From Algoriphagus boritolerans DSM 17298 = JCM 18970 (GTDB lineage Bacteria; Bacteroidota; Bacteroidia; Cytophagales; Cyclobacteriaceae): a stretch of 64,000 nt of DNA. The notes under the pieces are model-generated. The model was not told the DNA's origin. It did no database searches and saw only the letters and a list, made by a program, of their open reading frames with translations. Positions 1 through 10,236 of the stretch are shown piece after piece; position 1 is the stretch's first letter, and each line of letters starts with the position of its first letter. The stretch lies in NCBI RefSeq assembly GCF_900108085.1, contig NZ_FNVR01000008.1, positions 99,907 through 163,906 of the forward strand, given 5' to 3'. The position numbers and the translations under genes were made by a program.

Positions 1-1532
1 ATGTTTCCTGCACCATCCACGTCACCTTTGAGGATCATTTGCAATGCCTCAGGGTAAGTAGAGTCAAGCAATACATAGAATTCCTTTTCGAATGCCCTGG
101 CTTTCTCCACAGGAACACTATCCATCAAACCCTTGGTAGAAGCATAGATGATCGCTACCTGATGTGCTATGGATACCGGTTCATATTGAGGCTGCTTTAG
201 GATTTCCTGGTTACGACGACCTCTTTCGATGGTTCGTTTGGTCGTAGCGTCCAAGTCAGAACCGAATTTGGAGAAAGCCTCCAATTCACGGAACTGCGCC
301 TGATCCAACTTCAAGGTACCGGCTACCTTCTTCATCGATTTGATCTGCGCGTTACCACCCACGCGGGATACGGAGATACCCACGTTGATCGCAGGACGGA
401 TACCGGAGTTGAAAAGGTTGGTCTCCAAGAAGATCTGACCGTCAGTAATTGAGATTACGTTAGTCGGGATGTAAGCAGAAACGTCACCTGCCTGAGTTTC
501 AATAATCGGAAGAGCGGTCAACGATCCTCCACCTTTCACCAGTGGCTTCAGGGATTCAGGAAGGTCATTCATTTGCCTTGCGATCTCGTCAGACTTGTTG
601 ATTTTCGCAGCTCTTTCCAGCAATCTTGAGTGAAGGTAGAATACGTCACCCGGATACGCTTCACGTCCCGGAGGTCTTCTCAATAGGAGTGAAACCTCGC
701 GGTAGGCTACTGCCTGCTTGGAAAGGTCATCATAGACCACCAAAGCCGGACGACCGGTATCCCTGAAAAATTCTCCGATCGCAGCACCTGCGAATGGAGC
801 AAAGAACTGCATCGGTGCAGGGTCTGAAGCTGCTGCGGCTACAATCACCGTATAAGGAAGCGCACCACCCTTTTCCAAAGCAGCTACAATACCTGCTACT
901 GTAGATGCTTTCTGTCCGATCGCAACATAAATACAGAATACAGGCTCCCCTTTTTCGTAAAATTCTTTTTGGTTGAGGATCGCATCGACCACCACAGCGG
1001 TCTTACCCGTCTGACGGTCACCGATCACCAATTCCCGCTGACCACGGCCAATCGGAATCATCGCATCGATAGACTTGATACCGGTTTGAAGTGGTTCGTT
1101 TACCGGCTGACGGTAGATAACCCCGGGAGCTTTACGCTCAAGTGGCATTTCGTAGAGAGCTCCTGTGATAGGGCCTTTTCCGTCGATTGGGTTACCCAGC
1201 GTATCGACTACACGTCCCAGCATGCCTTCCCCTACTTGAATGGAAGCAATTTTCTTGGTTCTCTTTACAGTATCGCCTTCTTTGATCTCTTTGGAATCAC
1301 CAAACAATACGGCACCTACGTTGTCCTCTTCGAGGTTTAGGACCATCGCCTTCATTCCGTTGTCGAATTCTAGCAATTCTCCGGATTGAGCTTTGGAAAG
1401 TCCGTAGATTCGGGCTACCCCATCCCCTACTTGGAGGACTGTACCTACTTCTTCGAGTTCGGCTGCAGTTCTGACACCCGCGAGTTGTTCTCTTAGGATT
1501 GCCGAAACTTCATCAGGTCTTACATGTGCCAT
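1..1532 (-). CDS. atpA: F1F0 ATP synthase subunit alpha (3' end cut by window edge)
   Basis: Alpha subunit of the F1 head, which alternates with beta in the hexamer and carries non-catalytic nucleotide sites. Translating the minus strand from the ATG at 1532 gives [11 protein letters not shown] and about 510 residues with no stop before position 1; the family is about 525 residues long, so only the last few are missing. The P-loop GDRQTGKT and the arginine-finger segment ISVSRVGG are visible, and the sequence is uniformly family-like. It is the last gene in view of the operon, 22 bp after atpH, and atpG would be expected beyond the edge. The identification is secure. Confidence 0.97.
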   Translation of the reverse strand, partial: MAHVRPDEVSAILREQLAGVRTAAELEEVGTVLQVGDGVARIYGLSKAQSGELLEFDNGMKAMVLNLEEDNVGAVLFGDSKEIKEGDTVKRTKKIASIQVGEGMLGRVVDTLGNPIDGKGPITGALYEMPLERKAPGVIYRQPVNEPLQTGIKSIDAMIPIGRGQRELVIGDRQTGKTAVVVDAILNQKEFYEKGEPVFCIYVAIGQKASTVAGIVAALEKGGALPYTVIVAAAASDPAPMQFFAPFAGAAIGEFFRDTGRPALVVYDDLSKQAVAYREVSLLLRRPPGREAYPGDVFYLHSRLLERAAKINKSDEIARQMNDLPESLKPLVKGGGSLTALPIIETQAGDVSAYIPTNVISITDGQIFLETNLFNSGIRPAINVGISVSRVGGNAQIKSMKKVAGTLKLDQAQFRELEAFSKFGSDLDATTKRTIERGRRNQEILKQPQYEPVSIAHQVAIIYASTKGLMDSVPVEKARAFEKEFYVLLDSTYPEALQMILKGDVDGAGN

Positions 1533-1554
1533 GTTATCGTCTATTAATGCTTTT

Positions 1555-2118
1555 TTAGATTTTACTTTCGTAATGATTTACGGAAAACTCAGCTTTCAAT
1601 TCTCTGAGTTTGCTGCTTAGGGACTCATCCAGCTGACGGTCATTTACCCGAAGGATGAATCCACCGATCAAGTCAGGATTGATTTTTTCGACCAGTTTCA
1701 CTGTCTTCATTCCGGATATTTCCAAAACGATCTTGGTAAACTCGGCGCGAAGGGCATCATCGAGTGGAAAAGTAGTGGTTACTTCTGCTACTTGAATGGA
1801 ATTATGGAGTTGGTACTGCGCCTGGAATTCCTTTGCAATTTCAGTGATCACGTCTATCCGGTTTTTTCTGCAAAGAATCTCAAAGAAAGCCATGGTTGCT
1901 TCTGTGGTTCCTCTTTTTTCAAAAAGCGCCTTCAGAACCTTTAGCTTCTTGTCTGCACTTACGATTGGATTTCGCATCGCAAGTTCCAGGTCTCTGTTTG
2001 ATTTGGACAATTCCGCTAAATGCTGAAAATCCCGGTACACCTCTTCCAACTGTCCTCTTTCGATGGCCAATTCCATCAGAGACTTGGCATAAGCGTATGC
2101 AACTCTATGGTTAGACAT
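1555..2118 (-). CDS. atpH: F1F0 ATP synthase subunit delta (OSCP)
   Basis: Delta subunit, the peripheral-stalk piece that holds the top of F1 to the b dimer. The 187-residue length is normal. The N-terminal six-helix domain begins [13 protein letters not shown] and the C-terminal part contains the typical segment [19 protein letters not shown] near residues 150-168. It starts 5 bp after the atpF stop, so the two are probably translated together. Position between atpF and atpA agrees with the standard operon order. Confidence 0.95.
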   Translation of the reverse strand: MSNHRVAYAYAKSLMELAIERGQLEEVYRDFQHLAELSKSNRDLELAMRNPIVSADKKLKVLKALFEKRGTTEATMAFFEILCRKNRIDVITEIAKEFQAQYQLHNSIQVAEVTTTFPLDDALRAEFTKIVLEISGMKTVKLVEKINPDLIGGFILRVNDRQLDESLSSKLRELKAEFSVNHYESKI

Positions 2119-2123
2119 GAGGG

Positions 2124-2618
2124 TTAATTAAGCTTTATATCTTTTATAAATTCGTCAACGAGTGCTTTTTGAGCCTTTTCATCAGTCAGATTTCTTCTCA
2201 ATAGTTTCTCGGTCACTTCCAAAGTCAAAATAGCTACTTGGTTTTTCACTTCAGTGAGTGCAGCTTTTTTCTCAGTTTCGATTACAGCCTTGGCATTTTC
2301 GATTTGCAGCGCAGCAACTTTTGAAGCTTCATTTTTGGCCTCTTCGATCATTTTGACAGAAGCTTCCTGTGCTTTTTTCAAAATGACGTCACGCTCCAAA
2401 CGGGCTTCGGCAAGCAATTTTTCATTGTCTGCTTTCAGATTTGCCATTTCGTTTCGGGCTGATTCAGCAGCTTTAAGTGCGTTTTGGATACTGCTTTCCC
2501 GTTCTTCCAGGGCTGCAAGCATCGGCTTCCAGGCAAATTTGATCAGGATGAAAAGCAAACCTAGGAAGCCAAACAGCTGCCAGAAAATAAGACCGGAACC
2601 TGGGTTTATTAAATCCAT
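2124..2618 (-). CDS. atpF: F1F0 ATP synthase subunit b
   Basis: Subunit b of the peripheral stalk. The protein has 164 residues: one N-terminal membrane helix (about residues 9-28, with LFGFLGLLFILIKFAWKPM) followed by a long charged coiled coil rich in Ala, Glu and Lys, ending in the segment that contacts delta. Size and architecture match subunit b. An 82-bp gap separates it from atpE, the widest gap within the core of the operon. Confidence 0.95.
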   Translation of the reverse strand: MDLINPGSGLIFWQLFGFLGLLFILIKFAWKPMLAALEERESSIQNALKAAESARNEMANLKADNEKLLAEARLERDVILKKAQEASVKMIEEAKNEASKVAALQIENAKAVIETEKKAALTEVKNQVAILTLEVTEKLLRRNLTDEKAQKALVDEFIKDIKLN

Positions 2619-2700
2619 GGATAGTTGTGATTTATTTCAGATTGTTCAATAGAAAACAAAGAAGAGGAAAAGGCCTAGCACCAATTCCTCCTCAATTTTT

Positions 2701-4025
<1,325 letters not shown>

Positions 4026-4044
4026 CAACTCTTTTTTTTGAGGG

Positions 4045-4428
4045 CTACTTCGAAATCGGGCGCAAGTTAGACAGAAAGGCGTAGATATCAAAAATCAAGT
4101 AGAACAAAAAAACTATAAAGAAATCAGCGATAAACAGAATAATATTTGGAATTCCGGGCCAAACCTCCAGTCCAATGAACACAAGTGAGGCAATGAATCT
4201 AAGAATCATTGCCAAAACCATGATTTGGAAAAAATTCTCTCCGAAATTTTTCAGCAAAAAGGCATTCAACAAGCTGATCAAAAAAGAGGTAATGGCCATA
4301 AATCCGACAATTTCCCAAATTTTGGTATGCACCACCACCGGCAGAATGATTTGTAAGATCAAAATCAAACTCACCAAGACAACCGTGGCAAGTAGAAATC
4401 TGAGGGGTATGTTTTTGGGAAGTGCCAT
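4045..4428 (-). CDS. AtpI-like four-helix membrane protein of the ATP synthase operon
   Basis: A 127-residue protein that is almost wholly hydrophobic, with about four predicted membrane helices and short charged loops. It lies 19 bp upstream of the chosen atpB start, in the place usually taken by the accessory protein AtpI, which helps assemble the c-ring in other bacteria. I do not recognise a diagnostic AtpI motif, so the link rests on size, topology and position. It is separated from the AtpZ-like gene upstream by a 436-bp non-coding stretch, so it may have its own promoter. Confidence 0.7.
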   Translation of the reverse strand: MALPKNIPLRFLLATVVLVSLILILQIILPVVVHTKIWEIVGFMAITSFLISLLNAFLLKNFGENFFQIMVLAMILRFIASLVFIGLEVWPGIPNIILFIADFFIVFLFYLIFDIYAFLSNLRPISK

Positions 4429-4647
4429 TTCAATTTTTCTGGCAAAAATAGCCCAATTTTTTTTAAGCTAATTCGGAATAACAATCCCCGTATATCAGTG
4501 CTCTTTTTCCGCGAAAATCAGCGGAAATATTCTTTCACATCTTCTGTCTTAAATCTTGATGCTCTTGAAATGATAAATTATCAAACTCAATGACCAATTT
4601 TCAAGGGATTCCACTAAATATCTTCAGTCTCCGGTATCCGCTCTTTT

Positions 4648-4794
4648 GACATCGGTCATCCGACACCCGTCACAAGACTCTCCTAGCCGTCTTTCCTCTT
4701 ACAGCTAACTACTCACATTTTTTTGGTATCCCGCCTCCCATCTTCTTATCCTGCGTCCTGCTGCTTACCCCACATCGGACATCCTACATTCGTC
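4648..4794. repeat. Two dispersed copies of a 24-bp degenerate repeat
   Basis: Positions 4648-4671 and 4771-4794 align without gaps at 19 of 24 bases; both contain ACATCGG, CATCC and end in CGTC. They are 123 bp apart in the same orientation inside the non-coding gap. Confidence 0.6.
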
Positions 4795-4820
4795 TTTCAA
4801 CCTATGCTTTAAATCTAAAA

Positions 4821-4848
4821 TCTTGTGTCTGGATTCTTGTGTCTGGAT
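4821..4848. repeat. Exact 14-bp tandem duplication TCTTGTGTCTGGAT
   Basis: Positions 4821-4834 and 4835-4848 are identical. A third copy differing at one base occurs far away at 50526-50539, also in a non-coding gap, which suggests a dispersed family of intergenic repeats. Confidence 0.8.
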
Positions 4849-4864
4849 ATTAAAATCTAGCCTC

Positions 4865-5101
4865 TCACTTATCCTGCTTCATCTGCATCCAAAGCTGATA
4901 AAAAGCCACAAAGACGGAGGTAAAACAGCAGACTAAAATCCAAACCGGGAATTTAATCCCGGATCGTTGGTCCAACCACCATCCTAAAAATGTACCCGCA
5001 CCGATGATCCCGAACAGCTGGAAAGCTAGTCCGATGTACTTCACATAGACAGGTGTCCCACCATTTGCACTTTTCTTTTTATCCTGATTTTTTTCCATCA
5101 A
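4865..5101 (-). CDS. AtpZ/AtpI-family accessory protein
   Basis: A 78-residue protein with a Lys-rich cytoplasmic N-terminus and two membrane helices (about residues 25-45 and 50-70). The helix-loop-helix with LFGIIGAGTFLGWWLDQRSG is typical of the AtpZ/AtpI family (small proteins encoded ahead of atp operons; proposed roles are in c-ring assembly or cation transport). It is the first gene of the cluster on this strand. Translation may start at either of the first two Met codons (5101 or 5098). Confidence 0.8.
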   Translation of the reverse strand: MMEKNQDKKKSANGGTPVYVKYIGLAFQLFGIIGAGTFLGWWLDQRSGIKFPVWILVCCFTSVFVAFYQLWMQMKQDK

Positions 5102-5233
5102 CTAGTGAAAGTATCTAAAAAATTTAGAAAATGCGGGGTCAACTGAAGGTTCTGGTACGATTTGGGCTCTGCCATCGTTCGGTAAGTGAGGTAAATAGTC
5201 TATTTTGGTATTTCAATTGGGTTGAATCAGAAA

Positions 5234-7855
5234 ATGAAAAGATTTTCCGGACTGGCAGTAGTCTTATTTATTTTTATCGGAGCTTGTTCATCTGAGCGCA
5301 ACACCTTTACCAACCGGGCTTTTCATAACCTGACGGCTCACTTCAATGCATATTACCTTGCAGATGTCAAAATCAAGGATGTCGAAAATCAGGTTTTCAA
5401 AAATTACAAAGAGGATTTCACCCAGGTTTTGCCGGTCTTTATCCCAATAGACTCTGCGACTATTCAACAAAATAAAGAAAAGCTGGATTCGGCTCGCGAA
5501 CTTTCCTCCAAGGCTATCGATTGGCACCGGATTTCAAAGTGGGTGGATGACAGTTATTACCTTTTAGGCAAAATTGATTACCTCCAAGCTCAGCAAGACG
5601 ATGCGCTGAACGCCTTTAAATATGTCAATAGCAACAGCAAAGACAAAGCCCTTCGTCACCAAGCCTTGATCAGCCTCCTGCGCCTGTACATAGATCGGTT
5701 GGAATATGAAAATGCAAACTTCACCATAGATTACCTCTCAAAGGAAACTGAAATCAGCGACGAGAACCGGTTTGAGCTCTTCAAAACCCTGGCATACTAT
5801 TACGAAAGCAGAGCAGACCAAAATGGCGTAATAGGCGCACTTGATCGGGCTGTAGCCTTCGCTCCGGATAAGAAAGAAGAATCACGAATCAACTTTATTT
5901 TAGCACAGCGCTATCAGCGGGAAGGTCTGGATGCTTTGGCTTATGATTATTATAGAAAGGCACTTGATGGAAATCCGCCATACGAACGGAGCTTTTTTGC
6001 CACACTTTATGCACAGCAAGTCGCTGAACTGAATGCTTCAAAAGATCTACGGAAAGTCCGAAACTACTACGACGGGCTTTACAAAGACCCCAAAAACAAA
6101 GATCTCAAAGACGTCGTGATCTATGAGCGCGCACTTTTTGAAGAAAAACAAGGTGACATCCCACTCACGATTGACTTGCTCCATCAGGCCGCAAAGGAAC
6201 CCGGAAGCAATCCCAGGCTAAAAGGCTACATCTATCAAAAATTGGCTGAAATCAACCTTCAAGAATTCAAGGATTTTCGGGCCACTAAATATTACCTGGA
6301 CAGTGCCCTTACCTATATCCGAGAGACTGACCCAGTGGCAATCGCCATCAGGGAACAGAAAACCAAACTCGATCAATACGTTTTCCATGTGGAGCGTATT
6401 CAGCTCAATGACAGTCTTACAATTATTGCAGGACTGAGCCCTGAGGAGCAAGAGGCAATTGCCCAAAACTTCATCCAAGCTGAAGCGGAGCGACTGATCG
6501 CTGAGGCCCGGGCTCAGGAAGTACCGAAAAACTCGAATATTTTCAACAACCTGTTGGCCTTTAGCGGTAAAGACCCCGGGGCAAGTTTTTACTTTGACAA
6601 TGGGGTTGCAATTCAGCAAGGCGCCCTTGAGTTTGGCAGAGTGTGGGGCAATCGCCCCCTACAGGATAATTGGAGAAGAAGGTCTGCCATATTCCAGACC
6701 ACTACGCAACCGGAGCAGAATGTAGGTTCTGGTGACTCGCTGGCTTCAGTAGAAAACCCCATTTTGGCAGGATTACCTACCCTCGAAGGCCTCCTGTCCA
6801 ATACTCCCAATACTCCAGAGCAGCTTTCTAAGTTGAATTCTGAGTTGGAAGAGTCCTATTTCGAGCTGGGAAAGCTATTATATTTTGACTTTAAGGAAAT
6901 CGAACCAAGTATTGATAATCTGGAAACCCTGATCCGCACCTACCCAAATACCATCCGAAAACCTGAAGCTTATTATTTGCTTTATTTAGCGCAACGGGAC
7001 TCAAATGGCAACTTCGAACAATACGTTGGGCGATTAAACAGGGAATTTCCCGAGTCGCAGTATACCTTCTCCGTCAATAATCCCGATGCCGCCTCAGGCA
7101 ATTTGGCAGCATTGGAATCCTCCAAAGGATACGAACAAGCCTACAATGCCTACTATTCCGGACAGTACCAACAGGCGCGGCAAGTTGTAAAAACTACCTT
7201 GGGAGAATATCCCTTGACAAGAAATACCGAAAAGCTGCTCTTGCTTGACATTATGGTCACCGGAAAGCTGGAAAGCAGGGAAAGATTTAAAGGAAGATTG
7301 GAATCGTACATTGAAAATACGAAAGATGAAGCCTTGGTCAAGTTGGCAAGAAATATGCTCAAACCTCTGCTGAGCAGCGAAGAACTTGCCGCGTTGACCC
7401 CCGTGGATAGCGTAGCTACGGATTCCACCCAACTTGCTTCAAATAAAGAAGCTGAAAATCAAGGGAAGAAAGTTCCGGCTGAATCTCCTTATAAACTGAA
7501 TGAATCCCAAACTCATATCTTTGTCATTACATTATCCAGAAGTGAATCCGAAGCGGCAAAAAATTTGCTTGGAGACCTCGAAAATTTCCATGCCAACAAT
7601 TTTCCCAATGCAAGGCTCCGCACCGGAAATATGAATTTGAACCCAGAGAATGCGATTTATATTATAAGTCCATTTTCCAACGCTGAAAAAGCAAAAGAAT
7701 ACTACCTGAAATTTTCAGAAGATTTTAAATCAGAGGGCTTCCCGGAAAGTTCACAAACAAACTCCTTCTTTATTTCTATTGAAAACTTTCAGACTCTAAA
7801 CAAAACCAAAAACACGGAGGAATACTTAGACTTCTTCCGGACTATCTATCAGTAA
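5234..7855 (+). CDS. porW: PorW/SprE-type T9SS lipoprotein with TPR repeats
   Basis: A large (873-residue) outer-membrane lipoprotein. The reading frame extends to a TTG at 5222, but the ATG at 5234 gives a standard lipoprotein signal, MKRFSGLAVVLFIFIGAC, with lipidated Cys18. Most of the mature protein is helical with TPR-like spacing, and the segment just after the Cys (RNTFTNRAFHNLTAHFNAYY) is characteristic of SprE/PorW. In Flavobacterium and Porphyromonas this protein is needed for type IX secretion and links to the PorK/N ring. The last 100 residues form a separate folded region. It ends 7 bp before the penicillin-binding protein gene, so the two are probably co-transcribed. The T9SS assignment is supported by the gld operon 4 kb away. 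Confidence 0.9.
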   Translation: MKRFSGLAVVLFIFIGACSSERNTFTNRAFHNLTAHFNAYYLADVKIKDVENQVFKNYKEDFTQVLPVFIPIDSATIQQNKEKLDSARELSSKAIDWHRISKWVDDSYYLLGKIDYLQAQQDDALNAFKYVNSNSKDKALRHQALISLLRLYIDRLEYENANFTIDYLSKETEISDENRFELFKTLAYYYESRADQNGVIGALDRAVAFAPDKKEESRINFILAQRYQREGLDALAYDYYRKALDGNPPYERSFFATLYAQQVAELNASKDLRKVRNYYDGLYKDPKNKDLKDVVIYERALFEEKQGDIPLTIDLLHQAAKEPGSNPRLKGYIYQKLAEINLQEFKDFRATKYYLDSALTYIRETDPVAIAIREQKTKLDQYVFHVERIQLNDSLTIIAGLSPEEQEAIAQNFIQAEAERLIAEARAQEVPKNSNIFNNLLAFSGKDPGASFYFDNGVAIQQGALEFGRVWGNRPLQDNWRRRSAIFQTTTQPEQNVGSGDSLASVENPILAGLPTLEGLLSNTPNTPEQLSKLNSELEESYFELGKLLYFDFKEIEPSIDNLETLIRTYPNTIRKPEAYYLLYLAQRDSNGNFEQYVGRLNREFPESQYTFSVNNPDAASGNLAALESSKGYEQAYNAYYSGQYQQARQVVKTTLGEYPLTRNTEKLLLLDIMVTGKLESRERFKGRLESYIENTKDEALVKLARNMLKPLLSSEELAALTPVDSVATDSTQLASNKEAENQGKKVPAESPYKLNESQTHIFVITLSRSESEAAKNLLGDLENFHANNFPNARLRTGNMNLNPENAIYIISPFSNAEKAKEYYLKFSEDFKSEGFPESSQTNSFFISIENFQTLNKTKNTEEYLDFFRTIYQ

Positions 7856-7862
7856 AAGTCCC

Positions 7863-10166
7863 ATGTCAAAAAACACCAAACCAACTATTCCTGTTTGGGC
7901 CGATAAAACCATAAAATACCTCTGGATCGCATTTATCGGAGGGGTGATTTTCTTTATCCTGTTCGTATGGATGGTCAGCGTCAATTTTCTTGGCTTGTTT
8001 GGTTCCTTACCCGATTTCAAAGCCCTGGAGAATCCTGAAAGTGAACTGGCTTCCGAATTGTACTCTGCCGATGGTTTTCTGCTAGGCACCTATGCCAGAG
8101 AAAACCGAAGTCCGGTAAAGTACGAGGAGTTATCTCCAAATCTGGTTCAGGCATTGATCGCTACTGAAGATGTGCGATTTGAGGAACATTCGGGTATTGA
8201 TATGACCGCAATGATCCGGGTTTTTGTGAAATCCATCCTACTCGGTCAGGACGCAGGTGGTGGGTCCACGCTAAGTCAGCAGACCGCTAAAAACCTTTTT
8301 AAAACGCGGACAGATGCTACTCAGGGAATTTTGAGCTCTGTTCCGGGCCTGCGAATGCTGATCATTAAAACGAAAGAATGGATCGTGGCTACCCAGCTGG
8401 AAAAAGCCTATACCAAGGATGAAATTCTGACCTTGTATCTGAATACTTCTGAATTTGGATCGAATGCCTACGGAATCAAAACTGCGGCTGGTACATTTTT
8501 CAATAAACTGCCCTCAGAGTTGGCGGTGCAGGAAGCCGCAGTATTGGTTGGTCTATTTAAAGCTCCCACCTATTACAGTCCGGTATTCAATCCTGATAAT
8601 TCGCTCAGAAGAAGAAATACTGTTCTAGGCCAAATGGTCAAAAATGGCACGCTCGGTCAATCAGAATTTGATTCTATTTCAAAGCTTCCCATAGAACTTG
8701 ATTATCGGGTCCGAAATCAAAATCATGGGCTTGCCACTTATTTCCGTGAGATAGTGAAAGCCGATTTGATCAAATGGACCAAAGAAAATCTAAAGTCTGA
8801 TGGTTCGTCCTATGACCTCTTTGGAGATGGGCTGAAAATCTATGTCACCCTAGACAGCAGAATGCAGCGTTATGCTGAAGAGGCCGTCCAAGAGCACATG
8901 TCTGTCCTCCAAGAGGCATTTTATAAAGAAATGGGATCCAGAGATCCTTGGATAGATGAAAACTGGCAGGTGATTCCCAATTTCATCGAAAATGCGGTAA
9001 AGCGAACAGAGGCCTATCGCCTGCTCAAAGTCCGGTATGGCAATAACACAGATTCCATAGATTTCAAGCTGAATGAAAAGAAAAAGATGCGGGTCTTTTC
9101 CTGGGATGGTGAGATTGACACCCTGATGAGTACGATGGATTCCATGCGGTATTACAAGAAATTCCTTCAGGCCGGCTTTATGAGTATGGATCCTGAGACG
9201 GGTCACATCAAGGCCTGGGTAGGTGGAATCGACCACAAATACTTCAAGTTTGACCACGTCAAGCAAGCCAAACGTCAGCCTGGATCCACATTCAAGCCTT
9301 TCGTCTATGCTGCGGCAATTGAGAATGGCTACAGCCCATGCTACTCGGTAGTAGATCAGCCGGTAGAAGTCTACATCCCGGGACAGCCAGCTTGGAGTCC
9401 ATCCAATGCAGATGGAAAATTCAGCTACCAAAAGATGACCATCAGACAAGCAATGGCCGAATCGGTAAATTCGGTTACTGCCTATATGATGAAAAAACTT
9501 AGCCCTCGGATCGTCATCGAAACCGCAAGAAGGTTGGGAATTACGAGTGATTTGGAGGAAGTGCCTTCGCTGGCCTTAGGCGTAAATGATGTTTCGGTAT
9601 TTGAAATGGCGGGAGCTTTTGGCACATTTGTCAACAAAGGCGAACATACCACACCATACTATATTGACCGAATAGAAGACAAAAACGGAAATGTTATTCA
9701 GCAGTTTACTCCTCGAAAAAAACCCGCGATGAGCGAAGAACACGCTTATTTAATGTTGTATATGCTTCGAGGTGGATTTGAAGAGCGAGGAGGAACGAGC
9801 CAGGGTGTACCTTATACTCTTCGTGAGGGAAATGAGCTAGGTGGAAAGACCGGAACCACACAAAACGCATCTGATGGATGGTACATGGGCGTCAGCAAAG
9901 ATTTGGTTTCAGGAACCTGGGTGGGTGGTGATGACCGGGCGATCCACTTCAGAAGCTGGACAGCAGGACAAGGCTCAAGAACCGCAAGACCTATTTGGGT
10001 GAAGTTCATGTCCAAAGTATACGATGACGAGAGCCTTGGCTACACCAAAGGTCCATTCCCCAGACCGGATCGCCCACTCAGCATTGAGATTAACTGCGAC
10101 CGATACGAGCAGGAAAGTCAGCGATTTGCGGACTTTGATTATGATGCCAAAAAGAACGATTTCTGA
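7863..10166 (+). CDS. Class A penicillin-binding protein (PBP1A-type)
   Basis: Bifunctional peptidoglycan synthase of 767 residues anchored by one N-terminal membrane helix (about residues 17-40). The glycosyltransferase domain has its catalytic Glu in ATEDVRFEEHSGID and the motif GGGSTLSQQTAKNLF. The transpeptidase domain carries all three penicillin-binding motifs: STFK (in RQPGSTFKPF), SVN (in AESVNSVTAY) and KTGTT. Nothing is missing. It follows porW by 7 bp and is closed by the terminator at 10198-10225. Confidence 0.95.
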   Translation: MSKNTKPTIPVWADKTIKYLWIAFIGGVIFFILFVWMVSVNFLGLFGSLPDFKALENPESELASELYSADGFLLGTYARENRSPVKYEELSPNLVQALIATEDVRFEEHSGIDMTAMIRVFVKSILLGQDAGGGSTLSQQTAKNLFKTRTDATQGILSSVPGLRMLIIKTKEWIVATQLEKAYTKDEILTLYLNTSEFGSNAYGIKTAAGTFFNKLPSELAVQEAAVLVGLFKAPTYYSPVFNPDNSLRRRNTVLGQMVKNGTLGQSEFDSISKLPIELDYRVRNQNHGLATYFREIVKADLIKWTKENLKSDGSSYDLFGDGLKIYVTLDSRMQRYAEEAVQEHMSVLQEAFYKEMGSRDPWIDENWQVIPNFIENAVKRTEAYRLLKVRYGNNTDSIDFKLNEKKKMRVFSWDGEIDTLMSTMDSMRYYKKFLQAGFMSMDPETGHIKAWVGGIDHKYFKFDHVKQAKRQPGSTFKPFVYAAAIENGYSPCYSVVDQPVEVYIPGQPAWSPSNADGKFSYQKMTIRQAMAESVNSVTAYMMKKLSPRIVIETARRLGITSDLEEVPSLALGVNDVSVFEMAGAFGTFVNKGEHTTPYYIDRIEDKNGNVIQQFTPRKKPAMSEEHAYLMLYMLRGGFEERGGTSQGVPYTLREGNELGGKTGTTQNASDGWYMGVSKDLVSGTWVGGDDRAIHFRSWTAGQGSRTARPIWVKFMSKVYDDESLGYTKGPFPRPDRPLSIEINCDRYEQESQRFADFDYDAKKNDF

Positions 10167-10197
10167 TTTGTGACAGTTTAGATTTTACGCAAAGAAA

Positions 10198-10225
10198 AAC
10201 AGCCTGAATCAAGGGCTGTTTTTTT
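10198..10225 (+). terminator. Rho-independent terminator after the PBP gene
   Basis: Perfect 7-bp stem AACAGCC/GGCTGTT (10198-10204 with 10214-10220), 9-nt loop, then a run of T. It separates the PBP gene from uvrC, which must then have its own promoter. Confidence 0.85.
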
Positions 10226-10236
10226 AATTTTAGGCC

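Larger units (their letters stand above)
4429..4864. other. 436-bp non-coding gap with degenerate repeats
   Basis: No plausible gene on either strand. The stretch is strongly pyrimidine-rich on the plus strand and is built from short, decayed, recurring words: ACATCGG-CATCC pairs at 4648-4671 and 4771-4794, and an exact 14-bp tandem at 4821-4848. It splits the ATP synthase operon between the AtpZ-like and AtpI-like genes. A promoter for the downstream operon may lie here, but I cannot point to one. Confidence 0.6.

Noticed and set aside
5115..5127. CTAAA-AAA-TTTAG palindrome before the ATP synthase cluster
   Set aside because: Short AT-only palindrome, expected by chance in a gap of this composition.
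8850..9449. 199-residue minus-strand frame inside the penicillin-binding protein gene
   Set aside because: It is antisense to the intact transpeptidase domain and has no recognisable motif.
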